A stretch of DNA of 21,638 nucleotides. It comes from Actinomycetota bacterium (GTDB taxonomy: Bacteria; Actinomycetota; Thermoleophilia; Solirubrobacterales; Solirubrobacteraceae). Under the pieces are notes generated by a model. It saw only the letters and a list, made by a program, of their open reading frames with translations. It was not told the origin of the DNA and made no database searches. Every line of letters starts with the position of its first letter. Position 1 is the first letter of the stretch. Made by a program: the position numbers and the translations under genes. The stretch spans positions 1 to 21,638 of the forward strand of contig WLNV01000004.1 in assembly GCA_009699615.1 (NCBI GenBank). Direction: 5' to 3'. Of the stretch, positions 13,638 through 20,944 are shown piece by piece.

Positions 13638-14531
13638 ATGGGAAGCGAAGAGCCAACAACCGAGCCGCAGCCGCCCGTCGAGGGTGATCTCGGCGCTGCG
13701 CCCAGCGACGAGCCAGCCGCTGCAGAGGCCGTCGCCGAGCCCGAGGCTGCCGCCGCAGCCGAGCCGGCAACAGCCGCCGCCGAGCCTGAAGCGAGCGCCG
13801 AGCCGGAGGCTGTCGCCGCAGCCGAGCCTGAAGTAGACGTCGCCGCGCCCGACGCTGTCGCTGAGCCTGAAGCGAGCGCCGAGCCGGATGCCCCCGCCGC
13901 CGACGCTGACACGCCGGCCGAGAAGCCTAAGGGCAAGCCGAAGAAGCCGAAGGGCAAAGGTAAGCCGCGAGGCAAGCGTCCACCGCCGCCGCCGAAGACT
14001 CGCGGCCAGTTGCCGATCGAGGAGCTCCGCGCAGCATCGAAGGCGACGATCGATCTCTTTGGCGCCCAGCAGGCTATCCGCGCCTCGTTCGCGGTCCTAG
14101 CAACGAAGGAACGGCAGGACATCTCAGCTCTGATCGCCGCCGACGACGATCACCGCACGCGCGCCCGCAACGTCGCCAACGGCTCGCTTGGGGCCGGGCG
14201 AATCGACAAGGCGATGGCAGCGACGATCGTCGCGATGGCGCCGGCCGAAGACCTTTGGATTGTCACGCTCGACAAAGAGCAGGCCTCACAGCGACTTGGC
14301 CGCATCCGCGCCGCCAAGCAGCGCGACCGCGAGCGCGACGAGAAGAAGAAGGAGCGCAAGAACAGCTCCGAGCGCGTCAGCCGCGACCAACTCAAAGCCG
14401 CTCAGGATGGGCAGGTCGGCGCAACGATCCGCTTCGTCACCGATGAGGATCGCCGCGAACGCCGCTCAAAGAGCGACGAGAAAAAGGCCGCCAAGAAGAG
14501 CGGCTCAGTGCTCGACGAACTCGGTTACTGA
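13638..14531 (+). CDS. Unrecognised protein: acidic Ala/Pro/Glu tail, Lys/Pro hinge, basic helical C-terminal part
   Basis: I do not recognise a family. The 297 residues fall in three parts. Residues 1-95 are a low-complexity acidic tail of Ala, Glu and Pro with an internal repeat (EPEASAEP). Residues 96-123 are a basic hinge (KPKGKPKKPKGKGKPRGKR, then five prolines). Residues 125-297 are mostly helical and highly charged; an ordered core (about 125-225, with EDLWIVTLDKEQASQRLGRI) leads to a Lys/Arg-rich coiled stretch (about 225-250) and a basic C-terminus. No signal peptide or membrane segment. The pattern suggests a nucleic-acid or ribosome-associated protein, by composition only. ATG 13638 has an AGAGG site 5 nt upstream. 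It begins 14 nt after the peroxiredoxin stop, so co-transcription is likely. It overlaps the converging DCC gene by 7 nt. Confidence 0.75.
   Translation: MGSEEPTTEPQPPVEGDLGAAPSDEPAAAEAVAEPEAAAAAEPATAAAEPEASAEPEAVAAAEPEVDVAAPDAVAEPEASAEPDAPAADADTPAEKPKGKPKKPKGKGKPRGKRPPPPPKTRGQLPIEELRAASKATIDLFGAQQAIRASFAVLATKERQDISALIAADDDHRTRARNVANGSLGAGRIDKAMAATIVAMAPAEDLWIVTLDKEQASQRLGRIRAAKQRDRERDEKKKERKNSSERVSRDQLKAAQDGQVGATIRFVTDEDRRERRSKSDEKKAAKKSGSVLDELGY
13782..13888 (+). repeat. Internal 26-bp direct repeat in the acidic tail
   Basis: The sequence GAGCCTGAAGCGAGCGCCGA followed by GCCGGA is identical at 13782-13807 and 13863-13888, an 81-bp (27-codon) offset in frame. It encodes EPEASAEPE/D. The conserved synonymous codons point to a recent tandem duplication within the tail. 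Confidence 0.85.
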
Positions 14532-14953
14532 GCTTCGCTGCGAAACGCAGCCTGATGGGCAGCGATCGCGCGATCAGCGCGCTCGCGGCTTGAGCTCCCG
14601 ACTAGCCGGCCGGCACGCTCGCGGTTGGCGGCGATCATGGTGTAGGTCGCATTCACCGGCAGCGTGAGCCTGCGAAGCAGCGGTGCCGCGAACGCAAGAC
14701 GCGGCAGGGCGGCAGCGATCGGCGCGGCAGCGTCGCCACCGGAAGACAGGTTCCCGTCGCTGTCAATCAGATGCGCGCTTTCCAGCCGCAGATCGCCCGG
14801 AACGCTGGCCAGCAACCGATCCCCTAGCGGCGACTGAATCGCATGCAGCCGGAGTCGCCGATCGCGGTCAAAGCGCAGCAGCTGCGCGACAGACCAGCGG
14901 CAGTAGCCGCACTCTTCGTCGTAGAAGACGAGCAGCGGCGGGTCAGGCGGCAA
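14525..14953 (-). CDS. DCC-family thiol-disulfide oxidoreductase (DUF393)
   Basis: Small thioredoxin-like protein of 142 residues with the family's N-terminal YDEECGYCRW motif (CxxC at Cys15/Cys18), then a beta strand, RLHAIQSP, and a helical C-terminal half. The biological role of the family is not settled; redox activity is inferred from the CxxC. The start is TTG at 14953, the only usable start because an in-frame TGA lies six bases upstream; this TTG is 11 nt inside the end of sufD, so translation is coupled to the suf operon. As the last gene of that operon it may handle thiols or disulfides in cluster assembly, but this is inference. Its stop overlaps the converging gene by 7 nt. Confidence 0.82.
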   Translation of the reverse strand: MPPDPPLLVFYDEECGYCRWSVAQLLRFDRDRRLRLHAIQSPLGDRLLASVPGDLRLESAHLIDSDGNLSSGGDAAAPIAAALPRLAFAAPLLRRLTLPVNATYTMIAANRERAGRLVGSSSRERADRAIAAHQAAFRSEAQ

Positions 14954-16175
14954 GGGTCAGCTGCAGGCGAGCATCGATCGCGGCAGCGATCGCATCGCGA
15001 ACCGGGCCTTCCTCGAAGCGCTCGACGAGTGCGTGGAGGAAGCCCTCGACTACAAGCCTGTGCGCGTCGGCCTCATCAAGGCCGTGCGAGCGCAGGTAGA
15101 AGAGCTGCTCAGGGTCAACCTGGGCGATCGCGGCGGCGTGCGTGCAGCGGACGTCGTTGGCGAGGATTTCGAGCCCCGGAATCGCGTCGGCGTGCGCCTT
15201 GCGGCTGACCAGCAGGTTGCGTGACTCCTGAAACGCGTCGGTCCGCTGCGCGCCTTCGTCGACCTGAATCATTCCGCGCCAGACGGCGTGCGAGCGGCCT
15301 CCGAGGATGCCGCGGAAGGCGAGGTCGGAGGTTGTGTCAGCGGCTGCGTGCTCCTGCAGCGTGTCGTAATCGACGTGCTGGCGGCCGCGCGTCGCGTAGG
15401 CGCCGGTGACGCGCGCGTCTGCGCCCGGTCCTGCGAGCTTCGTCTCAAGGAAGATCTTGCCGTTGGCTGAACCAAAGCCGAGCGTGATCCAATCGAGCGA
15501 CGCGTCGCGCTCAATCACAGCTCGCTGCGAACCGAAGACCCAGCTGCTTTCGCTGAGTGCCTGAGCATCAACGAAGCGCAGGTTGGCGGCTGCGCCGACG
15601 ACGAGTTCAACGACGCCGTTGACAAGCCCTTCGGCCTCGGTGTCGGCTGAAAGCGTCTGATGCCAGATCTCGGCCTTGGCGCCCTCTTCGAGCACTACCA
15701 GCAGCCGCCAGTGCAGAGCACTGCCTGCAACTTCGTGGACGGTGTTGACGATGATCGGCTCGCTGACCTCGACACCCTTCGGTACGTAGACCAAGAGGCC
15801 ATCGCTCCAGAGCGCTTCGTTGCGCGCGATGAACGGGCTCTCAGCATCGGAGACAACGCTGCCGAGGTGCTTCTCAACGATCTCCGGGTAGCGCTCGGCA
15901 GCGAGCGCCAGCGGCATCACGACCGGCGCGCCGAGGCCGGGATCTTCAGTGCTGGCGCGAATCGCGCCCTCGGTTGCGAGCTCCAACAACGGGGACGCGC
16001 TCTCCTCGTCGCCGGCAGCAGCCGGCGCGAATGAATCGAGCTCAAGCCCTTCAATCGGCGTGAACTCCCAGCCGGGAACGCCATGGAAGCTCGGCAACTC
16101 AAGCGCCGCGAGCGCGGCAGCAGCAGCCGCGCGGCGGTCGGCCAGGAATGGTGGTTCGACGACAGCCTGAGTCAT
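14943..16175 (-). CDS. sufD: Fe-S cluster assembly protein SufD
   Basis: Partner of SufB in the SufBC2D scaffold that builds nascent iron-sulfur clusters. The 410-residue product has a helical N-terminus (PGWEFTPIEGLEL), a right-handed beta-helix core and a helical C-terminus (DEADAHRLVVEGFLHALVERF). The block VRCTHAAAIAQVDPEQLFYL carries His346, matching the functionally important SufD histidine. The N-terminal region is Ala-rich, in line with the host composition. Its ATG overlaps the sufB stop (ATGA, 4 nt). Confidence 0.93.
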   Translation of the reverse strand: MTQAVVEPPFLADRRAAAAAALAALELPSFHGVPGWEFTPIEGLELDSFAPAAAGDEESASPLLELATEGAIRASTEDPGLGAPVVMPLALAAERYPEIVEKHLGSVVSDAESPFIARNEALWSDGLLVYVPKGVEVSEPIIVNTVHEVAGSALHWRLLVVLEEGAKAEIWHQTLSADTEAEGLVNGVVELVVGAAANLRFVDAQALSESSWVFGSQRAVIERDASLDWITLGFGSANGKIFLETKLAGPGADARVTGAYATRGRQHVDYDTLQEHAAADTTSDLAFRGILGGRSHAVWRGMIQVDEGAQRTDAFQESRNLLVSRKAHADAIPGLEILANDVRCTHAAAIAQVDPEQLFYLRSHGLDEADAHRLVVEGFLHALVERFEEGPVRDAIAAAIDARLQLTLAA

Positions 16176-17620
16176 CCGATTGAACCTTCCATCTGCAGCT
16201 CGATCAGGCGGTTCATCTCAACGGCGTACTCCATCGGCAGCTCCTTGACGATCGGCTCGATGAAGCCGTTGACGATTAGCTTGCCGGCCTCCTCCTCGGA
16301 GATGCCGTGGCTCATCAGGTAGAAGAGCTGCTCGTCGCCGACCTTCGAAACGGTCGCTTCGTGGCCGACGTCCACATCGTCCTCGCCGATGCGGATCGTT
16401 GGGTAGGTGTCGGAGCGGCTCTCCTCGTCGAGCAGCAGCGCGTCGCAGACAACCTTCGACTTTGAGCCACCGGCGCCCTTGGCAACCTCGAGCAGACCGC
16501 GGTAGCTCGAGCGCCCGCCGTCCTTGGAGATCGACTTGGCAAAGATGTTCGACGTTGTATTTGGCGCGACGTGGACGATCTTGCCGCCAGCGTCCTGATG
16601 CTGGCCCTTGCCGGCGAACGCGATCGAGAGGATTTCGCCGTGCGCGCGCTCACCCATCAGGTAGACGCTCGGGTACTTCATCGTCAGCTTCGAACCGAGG
16701 TTGCAGTCGACCCACTCGACGGTCGCGTCCTTCTCGGCGACTGCGCGCTTGGTGACCAAGTTGAAGACGTTCTGCGACCAGTTCTGAACCGTCGTGTAAC
16801 GGATGCGAGCGCCTGGCTTGGCGATCAACTCAACGACGGCCGAGTGCAGCGAATCGCTCGAGTAGGTCGGCGCGGTGCAGCCTTCGACGTAGTGAACGTA
16901 TGAGCCTTCGTCGGCGATGATGATCGTCCGCTCGAACTGGCCCATGTTCTCGGTATTGATCCTGAAGTAGGCCTGCAGCGGCATCTCAACCTGAACGCCA
17001 GGCGGTACGTAAACGAACGAGCCACCCGACCAGACTGCGCTGTTGAGCGAAGCCAGCTTGTTGTCGTTGGCGGGAATGATCGTGGCGAAGTACTCGCGCA
17101 CGAGATCTTCGTGGTCGCGCAGAGCGGAATCCATGTCGAGGAAGATCACGCCTTGATCCTCAAGGTCCTTGTTGACCTGGTGGTAGACGACCTCTGATTC
17201 GTACTGCGCGCCAACGCCGGCGAGGAAGTTGCGCTCGGCCTCGGGAATACCAAGGCGATCGAAGGTCTTCTTTACGTCCTCGGGGACGTCATCCCATGAA
17301 CGTTCCGGCTTCTCCGAAGCACGCACGAAGTAATGGATGTTGTCGAAGTCGACCTCGGCCAGCATCGGCGATCCCCATGTGGGCATCTCGCGGGCGAGGA
17401 AGTGGTCGAGCGACTTGAGGCGGAACTCGCGCATCCACTGCGGTTCGTTCTTGAACTCCGAGATCTTCTCGACCAGTTCGCGTGTCAGCCCCTTCGGGGC
17501 CTTGAAGAGGTAGTTCTCAGCGTCATGGAAGCCGTAGCGCTCGGTGTAGTCGGAGTTGAGGTCCTTGAGGCCCTCCTCTTCGCTGGTCAGCGGGACGCGT
17601 GTCTGGTCTGGAGTAGCCAT
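16172..17620 (-). CDS. sufB: Fe-S cluster assembly protein SufB
   Basis: Core scaffold subunit of SufBC2D. The 482 residues are full length and closely follow the family: DYTERYGF near the N-terminus, GVGAQYESEVVYH, SGGSFVYVPPGV, GEILSIAFAGKGQHQDAG, and the C-terminal helical GKLIVNGFIEPIVKELPMEYA. Cys392 in KVVCDALLLD and Glu421 in DVGHEATVSK are 29 apart, the same spacing as E. coli Cys405/Glu434, which are implicated in cluster formation. No intein is present, unlike many mycobacterial SufB proteins. The gene starts 2 nt after the Rieske stop. Confidence 0.96.
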   Translation of the reverse strand: MATPDQTRVPLTSEEEGLKDLNSDYTERYGFHDAENYLFKAPKGLTRELVEKISEFKNEPQWMREFRLKSLDHFLAREMPTWGSPMLAEVDFDNIHYFVRASEKPERSWDDVPEDVKKTFDRLGIPEAERNFLAGVGAQYESEVVYHQVNKDLEDQGVIFLDMDSALRDHEDLVREYFATIIPANDNKLASLNSAVWSGGSFVYVPPGVQVEMPLQAYFRINTENMGQFERTIIIADEGSYVHYVEGCTAPTYSSDSLHSAVVELIAKPGARIRYTTVQNWSQNVFNLVTKRAVAEKDATVEWVDCNLGSKLTMKYPSVYLMGERAHGEILSIAFAGKGQHQDAGGKIVHVAPNTTSNIFAKSISKDGGRSSYRGLLEVAKGAGGSKSKVVCDALLLDEESRSDTYPTIRIGEDDVDVGHEATVSKVGDEQLFYLMSHGISEEEAGKLIVNGFIEPIVKELPMEYAVEMNRLIELQMEGSIG

Positions 17621-17622
17621 GT

Positions 17623-17940
17623 TCAGTCAACCTCGATCTTGATTAGTCCGTCTTCAATCACGACGGGAAATGTCTCTACAGGGATATATGCGGGAAGCGT
17701 TGTTGGGATACCGGTGCGAAGGTCAAAGATCGCGCCGTGGCGAGGGCATTCGATCGTGCAGCTCTCAGGGTCGAGAATGCCTTCGGCGAGCGGAGCGCCG
17801 TCGTGCGAGCAGCGGTCTTCCATCGCGAGGATCTCACCGTCGCAGTTGAAGACGCCAATCTGGTCGCCGTCCCACTCGACGATCCGGCAGCTGCCGGGCT
17901 GGAGCTCGTCGACCGAACAGATGTCGAGCAGCGAGCTCAC
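17623..17940 (-). CDS. Rieske-type [2Fe-2S] ferredoxin in the suf operon
   Basis: A 105-residue single-domain Rieske protein with the two ligand boxes C-S-H (Cys44, His46, in EDRCSHDGAP) and C-P-R-H (Cys65, His68, in IECPRHGAIF), and the GIPTTLPAYIPVETFPV stretch typical of dioxygenase-ferredoxin/NirD-like proteins. A non-ligand Cys61 lies next to the second box. No membrane anchor. Such a Rieske gene between suf genes is a recurring actinobacterial arrangement; electron delivery to cluster assembly is a plausible but unproven role. The GTG start overlaps the sufU stop (GTGA, 4 nt). Confidence 0.9.
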   Translation of the reverse strand: MSSLLDICSVDELQPGSCRIVEWDGDQIGVFNCDGEILAMEDRCSHDGAPLAEGILDPESCTIECPRHGAIFDLRTGIPTTLPAYIPVETFPVVIEDGLIKIEVD

Positions 17941-18368
17941 AGTTGGGCGCCTCCGGCCGGACGGGCGGCGTCAGTCGTCTCCGGCTCCCAGTCGGCGAGC
18001 GTGCCGATCGCGGCGCTCTTGAGAACCTTCAGCGAGAGCAGCGCGCATTTCATCCGCGTCGCCGAGATGTCAATCCCGAGCAGGTCGAGAATCGCGCTGC
18101 GGTCGAGTCGCGCGAGGTCATCGAGCTTCATCCCTTTGACCTCGTCGGAGATCATCGAGGCCGAGGCTTGACTGATTGCGCAGCCGTGGCCTTCGAAGCG
18201 GACCTCTTCGACAACGTCGTTGTCGTCCACCTTCAGCATCACGCGCAGCTCGTCGCCGCAGAGCGGATTGGTGTCGAACGACTCGCGGTCAGGGGCTTCC
18301 ATCGGCCCGAAGTTGTGCGGGCGCTTGTAGTGCTCAAGGATCTCTTCGCGGTAGAGGGCGTCGTCCAT
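17937..18368 (-). CDS. sufU: SufU, sulfur-transfer partner of SufS
   Basis: Zinc-bound IscU-like protein of 143 residues that accepts sulfur from SufS. Zinc/sulfur residues are Cys37 and Asp39 (NPLCGDE), Cys63 (GHGCAISQAS) and Cys108 (TRMKCALLSL), the SufU pattern. The insertion between Cys63 and Cys108 (VKGMKLDDLARLDRSAI region) distinguishes SufU from IscU. The C-terminus carries a short Ala/Gly/Pro extension. The ATG follows the sufS stop by 2 nt. Confidence 0.95.
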   Translation of the reverse strand: MDDALYREEILEHYKRPHNFGPMEAPDRESFDTNPLCGDELRVMLKVDDNDVVEEVRFEGHGCAISQASASMISDEVKGMKLDDLARLDRSAILDLLGIDISATRMKCALLSLKVLKSAAIGTLADWEPETTDAARPAGGAQL

Positions 18369-18370
18369 GA

Positions 18371-19591
18371 TCAGTCTCCGAAGATTTCGATTACGCGGCC
18401 GAGGCTGTCGACGAGCGCGTCGATGTCGTCGGTCGAAGTGTGGACGGCGAACGAAGCGCGAGTCGTTGCGCCAACGCCAAGCTTCTTCATCAGCGGCTGC
18501 GTGCAGTGGTGGCCGGCGCGAACACAGACCTGGTCGCGGCCGAGGATCTCGGCGACGTCGTGCGGATGGGCGCAGTCGAGCGTGAAGCTGACGAGACCGC
18601 CGCGCTGCTCGGCCAGCGGCGGGCCTTGAATAGTGAGGCCGGAAATCGTCTGCAGCGAGGCGAGGGCGTAGGCCGTGATCGCCTCCTCGTGGGCGCGGAC
18701 GCTTTCGATGCCGAGCCCTGAGATGAAGTCAACGGCGGCGCCGAGCGCGACAACCTCAGCGATCGGCGGCGTGCCGGCCTCAAACTTGAATGGAAGCTCG
18801 TTGAAGGTCGTCTCGTCGAACGAGACGGTCTTGATCATGTCGCCCCCGGTCAGGAACGGGGGCATGGCCTCGAGTAGCTCGCGGCGGCCGTGGAGCAGTC
18901 CGATCCCAGTTGGGCCGTAGGCCTTGTGGCCGGTCCAGACGTAGAAGTCGGCGCCGATCGCGTCGACGTTGACGGCCATGTGAGGAACCGCTTGGCTGCC
19001 GTCGATCAGACTTGCGGCACCAGCGGCGCGGGCTCGGGCGACGATCTCTTCGACCGGGTTGATCGTGCCGAGCACGTTTGAGCAGTGCGTGACGGCGACC
19101 ATCTTGACGCGGCCATCGGCGAGGAATCCGTCGAGCTGATCGAGGCTGATCATCCCCTCCTCATCAACCTCAAGCCAGCGCAGCTCGGCGCCAACTTGGC
19201 TGCAGAGCTGCTGCCAGGGAACGATGTTCGAGTGGTGCTCTGCTTCGGTCAGGACGATCGCGTCGCCAGCGCCGACGTTCACAGGCCCCCACGAGTAGCG
19301 CACGAGGTTGATCGCCTCTGTTGCGTTCTTCGTGATGATCGTCTCGGCCGGCTGAGCGCCGACGAAGGCTGCGATCTGAGCGCGGCCAATGTTGAAACGG
19401 GTGTCGGCATCGATCGCAAGCGGGTAGACGCCGCGGTGCACGTTGGCATTGTGGTGAGCGAGGAAGTCCTCAAGCGCATCCAGAACGACACGCGGCTTCT
19501 GAGAGGTCGCAGCGCTGTCGAGGTAGACCAGCCCCTCCTGCTCCAGGATTGGAAAGTCGAGCGCCAGCGCGGTTTGTGACGCCGTCGCCAT
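18371..19591 (-). CDS. sufS: Cysteine desulfurase SufS
   Basis: Pyridoxal-phosphate enzyme that converts cysteine to alanine and a protein persulfide for cluster assembly. The 406 residues follow the type II desulfurase pattern: YLDSAATSQKP and NVHRGVYPLA at the N-terminus, TEAEHHSNIVPW, SLIDGSQAVPH, the PLP lysine Lys223 in WTGHKAYGPTGIG, and the active-site Cys363 in RAGHHCTQPLM. The Ala-Tyr after the PLP lysine replaces the commoner Met-Leu/Met-Tyr. The ATG overlaps the sufC stop by one base (TAATG). Confidence 0.96.
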   Translation of the reverse strand: MATASQTALALDFPILEQEGLVYLDSAATSQKPRVVLDALEDFLAHHNANVHRGVYPLAIDADTRFNIGRAQIAAFVGAQPAETIITKNATEAINLVRYSWGPVNVGAGDAIVLTEAEHHSNIVPWQQLCSQVGAELRWLEVDEEGMISLDQLDGFLADGRVKMVAVTHCSNVLGTINPVEEIVARARAAGAASLIDGSQAVPHMAVNVDAIGADFYVWTGHKAYGPTGIGLLHGRRELLEAMPPFLTGGDMIKTVSFDETTFNELPFKFEAGTPPIAEVVALGAAVDFISGLGIESVRAHEEAITAYALASLQTISGLTIQGPPLAEQRGGLVSFTLDCAHPHDVAEILGRDQVCVRAGHHCTQPLMKKLGVGATTRASFAVHTSTDDIDALVDSLGRVIEIFGD

Positions 19592-20370
19592 TAGGCCGAC
19601 GCAGGCTCCGCGAGTTCGCTGTCTCCGGTGATCCAGCCGTAGCCTTCGCTCTCGAGCTGGTCGACGAGTTCAGGGCCACCCTCTTTAACGATCTTGCCGT
19701 CGGAGATGATCGAGACTCGGCCCGGCTTCACGAGGTGAAGAATCCGCTGGTAGTGAGTGATGATCAGCACACCCATCCCGCTCTCCGCGCTGACCGTGTT
19801 GACACCCTCGGCGACGATGTTGAGGGCGTCGATGTCGAGCCCGGAATCGGTCTCGTCGAGGATTGCCACGTTCGGCTTCTGCAGCGCCATCTGGAGGATC
19901 TCGAGCCGCTTCTTCTCGCCGCCTGAGAAGCCGTCGTTGAGGTAGCGCTTGGAGAACTCGCGCTTGACTTCGGTCATCTCCATCGCCTCCTCGACGACCT
20001 GGCGGAACTCTTTCAGCGAGATCTCATCTTCGCCGCGCGCCTGACGATGAGCGTTGATAACCATCCGCAGGTACTTGGTGACGGTGACGCCGGGAATCGC
20101 GACCGGGTACTGGAAGGCCATAAACAGGCCGAGCCTTGAGCGCTCGTCGGGCGAAGCCTCAGTGATGTCTTCGCCACGGAAGGTGATCTTGCCTTGAGTG
20201 ACGTCGAGCGCCGGGTTGCCCATGATCACGTTGGCGAGCGTGCTCTTGCCGGATCCGTTCGGTCCCATAAGGGCGTGTACTTCTCCGGCTTCGACGGTCA
20301 GGTCGACTCCCTTGAGAATCTCCTTCTCGCCGGCGCTTACGTGCAGATTGCTGATCTCTAGTTCGGGCAT
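19591..20370 (-). CDS. sufC: Fe-S cluster assembly ATPase SufC
   Basis: ABC-type ATPase that dimerises within SufBC2D and drives its conformational change. The 259 residues show Walker A GPNGSGKS (36-43), a Q-loop in FMAFQYPVAIPGV (from 83), the signature FSGGEKKR (from 148), Walker B VAILDETDSGLD (168-179) and the switch His206 in IITHYQRIL. The ELDETDSGLD form with an extended D-loop is specific to SufC. A GGAG ribosome site lies 5 nt before the ATG. It follows rrf2 by 28 nt, so the regulator and the suf genes probably share one transcript. Confidence 0.96.
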   Translation of the reverse strand: MPELEISNLHVSAGEKEILKGVDLTVEAGEVHALMGPNGSGKSTLANVIMGNPALDVTQGKITFRGEDITEASPDERSRLGLFMAFQYPVAIPGVTVTKYLRMVINAHRQARGEDEISLKEFRQVVEEAMEMTEVKREFSKRYLNDGFSGGEKKRLEILQMALQKPNVAILDETDSGLDIDALNIVAEGVNTVSAESGMGVLIITHYQRILHLVKPGRVSIISDGKIVKEGGPELVDQLESEGYGWITGDSELAEPASA

Positions 20371-20398
20371 GGTCTCCGGTCGTGCGTAGTGGTTTGAA

Positions 20399-20893
20399 TT
20401 AAGCGGCGCTGTGCAGCGGTAGAGCGCTGCCGAGCGGTACGGGTGTTTGGGCTACGTCCTGTTTGGCCGAAAAGGCCACCAGTTCGGCCAGCGTCGTGCG
20501 GCGCAGCGCTTCCGTCACGCCGCCCTGGACTCGCAGCCAGAGGAACTTGGTTGCGCAGGCTTCGCCGTCGTCGACATGCGAGCAGAGCACGCGGCCGTCA
20601 TCGGTCTCATCGACGAAGCAGGACATCGGCGCGACCGAACCTTCCAGCGCCAGCACTACCTCGTCCATCGTGACGCTCTCCGGGTCACGCGAGAGGCGGT
20701 AGCCGCCGTGGGCGCCGCGCGTGCTCTCAACGAGCTCGGCGCGCTTCAGCAGCGCGACAATGCGCTCGAGATAGGCGAGTGGCAGACCCTCGCTCTCAGC
20801 GATCGCCTTCAGCGAGACCGGCGACTCGTTCGACTGGCGCCCGAGCTCAACCAGCAACCGCACGCCATATTCGGCCTTTGTCGTGAAGATCAT
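20399..20893 (-). CDS. Rrf2-family Fe-S-sensing transcriptional regulator of the suf operon
   Basis: Winged-helix repressor of 164 residues, first gene of the suf operon. The N-terminus MIFTTKAEYGVRLLVEL, the recognition helix region LPLAYLERIVALLKRAELV and the wing TRGAHGGYRL are classical Rrf2. Three cysteines (Cys92, Cys104, Cys113) lie in the cluster-binding loop. Their spacing (C-X11-C-X8-C) is wider than the C-X5-C-X5-C of E. coli IscR, so it is a distinct subtype, but an Fe-S cofactor is still the likely sensor. The C-terminal 25 residues (after AFSAKQDV) are an unstructured extension. A palindrome overlaps its -10 element, indicating autoregulation. The ATG has no Shine-Dalgarno. Confidence 0.92.
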   Translation of the reverse strand: MIFTTKAEYGVRLLVELGRQSNESPVSLKAIAESEGLPLAYLERIVALLKRAELVESTRGAHGGYRLSRDPESVTMDEVVLALEGSVAPMSCFVDETDDGRVLCSHVDDGEACATKFLWLRVQGGVTEALRRTTLAELVAFSAKQDVAQTPVPLGSALPLHSAA

Positions 20894-20899
20894 GGCTTA

Positions 20900-20905
20900 A
20901 TCCTA
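20900..20905 (-). promoter_or_regulatory. -10 element of the rrf2-suf operon
   Basis: TAGGAT on the minus strand fits TANNNT and lies exactly 6 nt before the rrf2 ATG, so the mRNA is probably leaderless. No -35 consensus is seen. Five of its six bases fall within the operator palindrome. Confidence 0.55.
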
Positions 20906-20919
20906 CCAATGCGGTAGGA
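20901..20919. promoter_or_regulatory. Probable Rrf2 operator (perfect palindrome)
   Basis: Perfect 7-bp inverted repeat TCCTACC-AATGC-GGTAGGA. Its centre lies 17 bp upstream of the rrf2 start codon and it overlaps the -10 hexamer. Length and dyad form fit Rrf2-family binding sites, and I noticed no second copy of it in this window. Binding would block the promoter of the whole suf operon. Confidence 0.7.
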
Positions 20920-20944
20920 GAAGCAGGTGGTGATCCGAGCGTGA

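Noticed and set aside
13565..14122. Minus-strand Ser/Ala/Gly-rich open frame opposite the acidic-tail protein
   Set aside because: It is the antisense of a repetitive GCC/GAG-rich tail; its repeats mirror those of the sense strand.
18371..19591. The PLP desulfurase as the missing ergothioneine C-S lyase EgtE
   Set aside because: It has the SufS active-site cysteine motif (RAGHHC) and sits between sufC and sufU; EgtE lacks this context.
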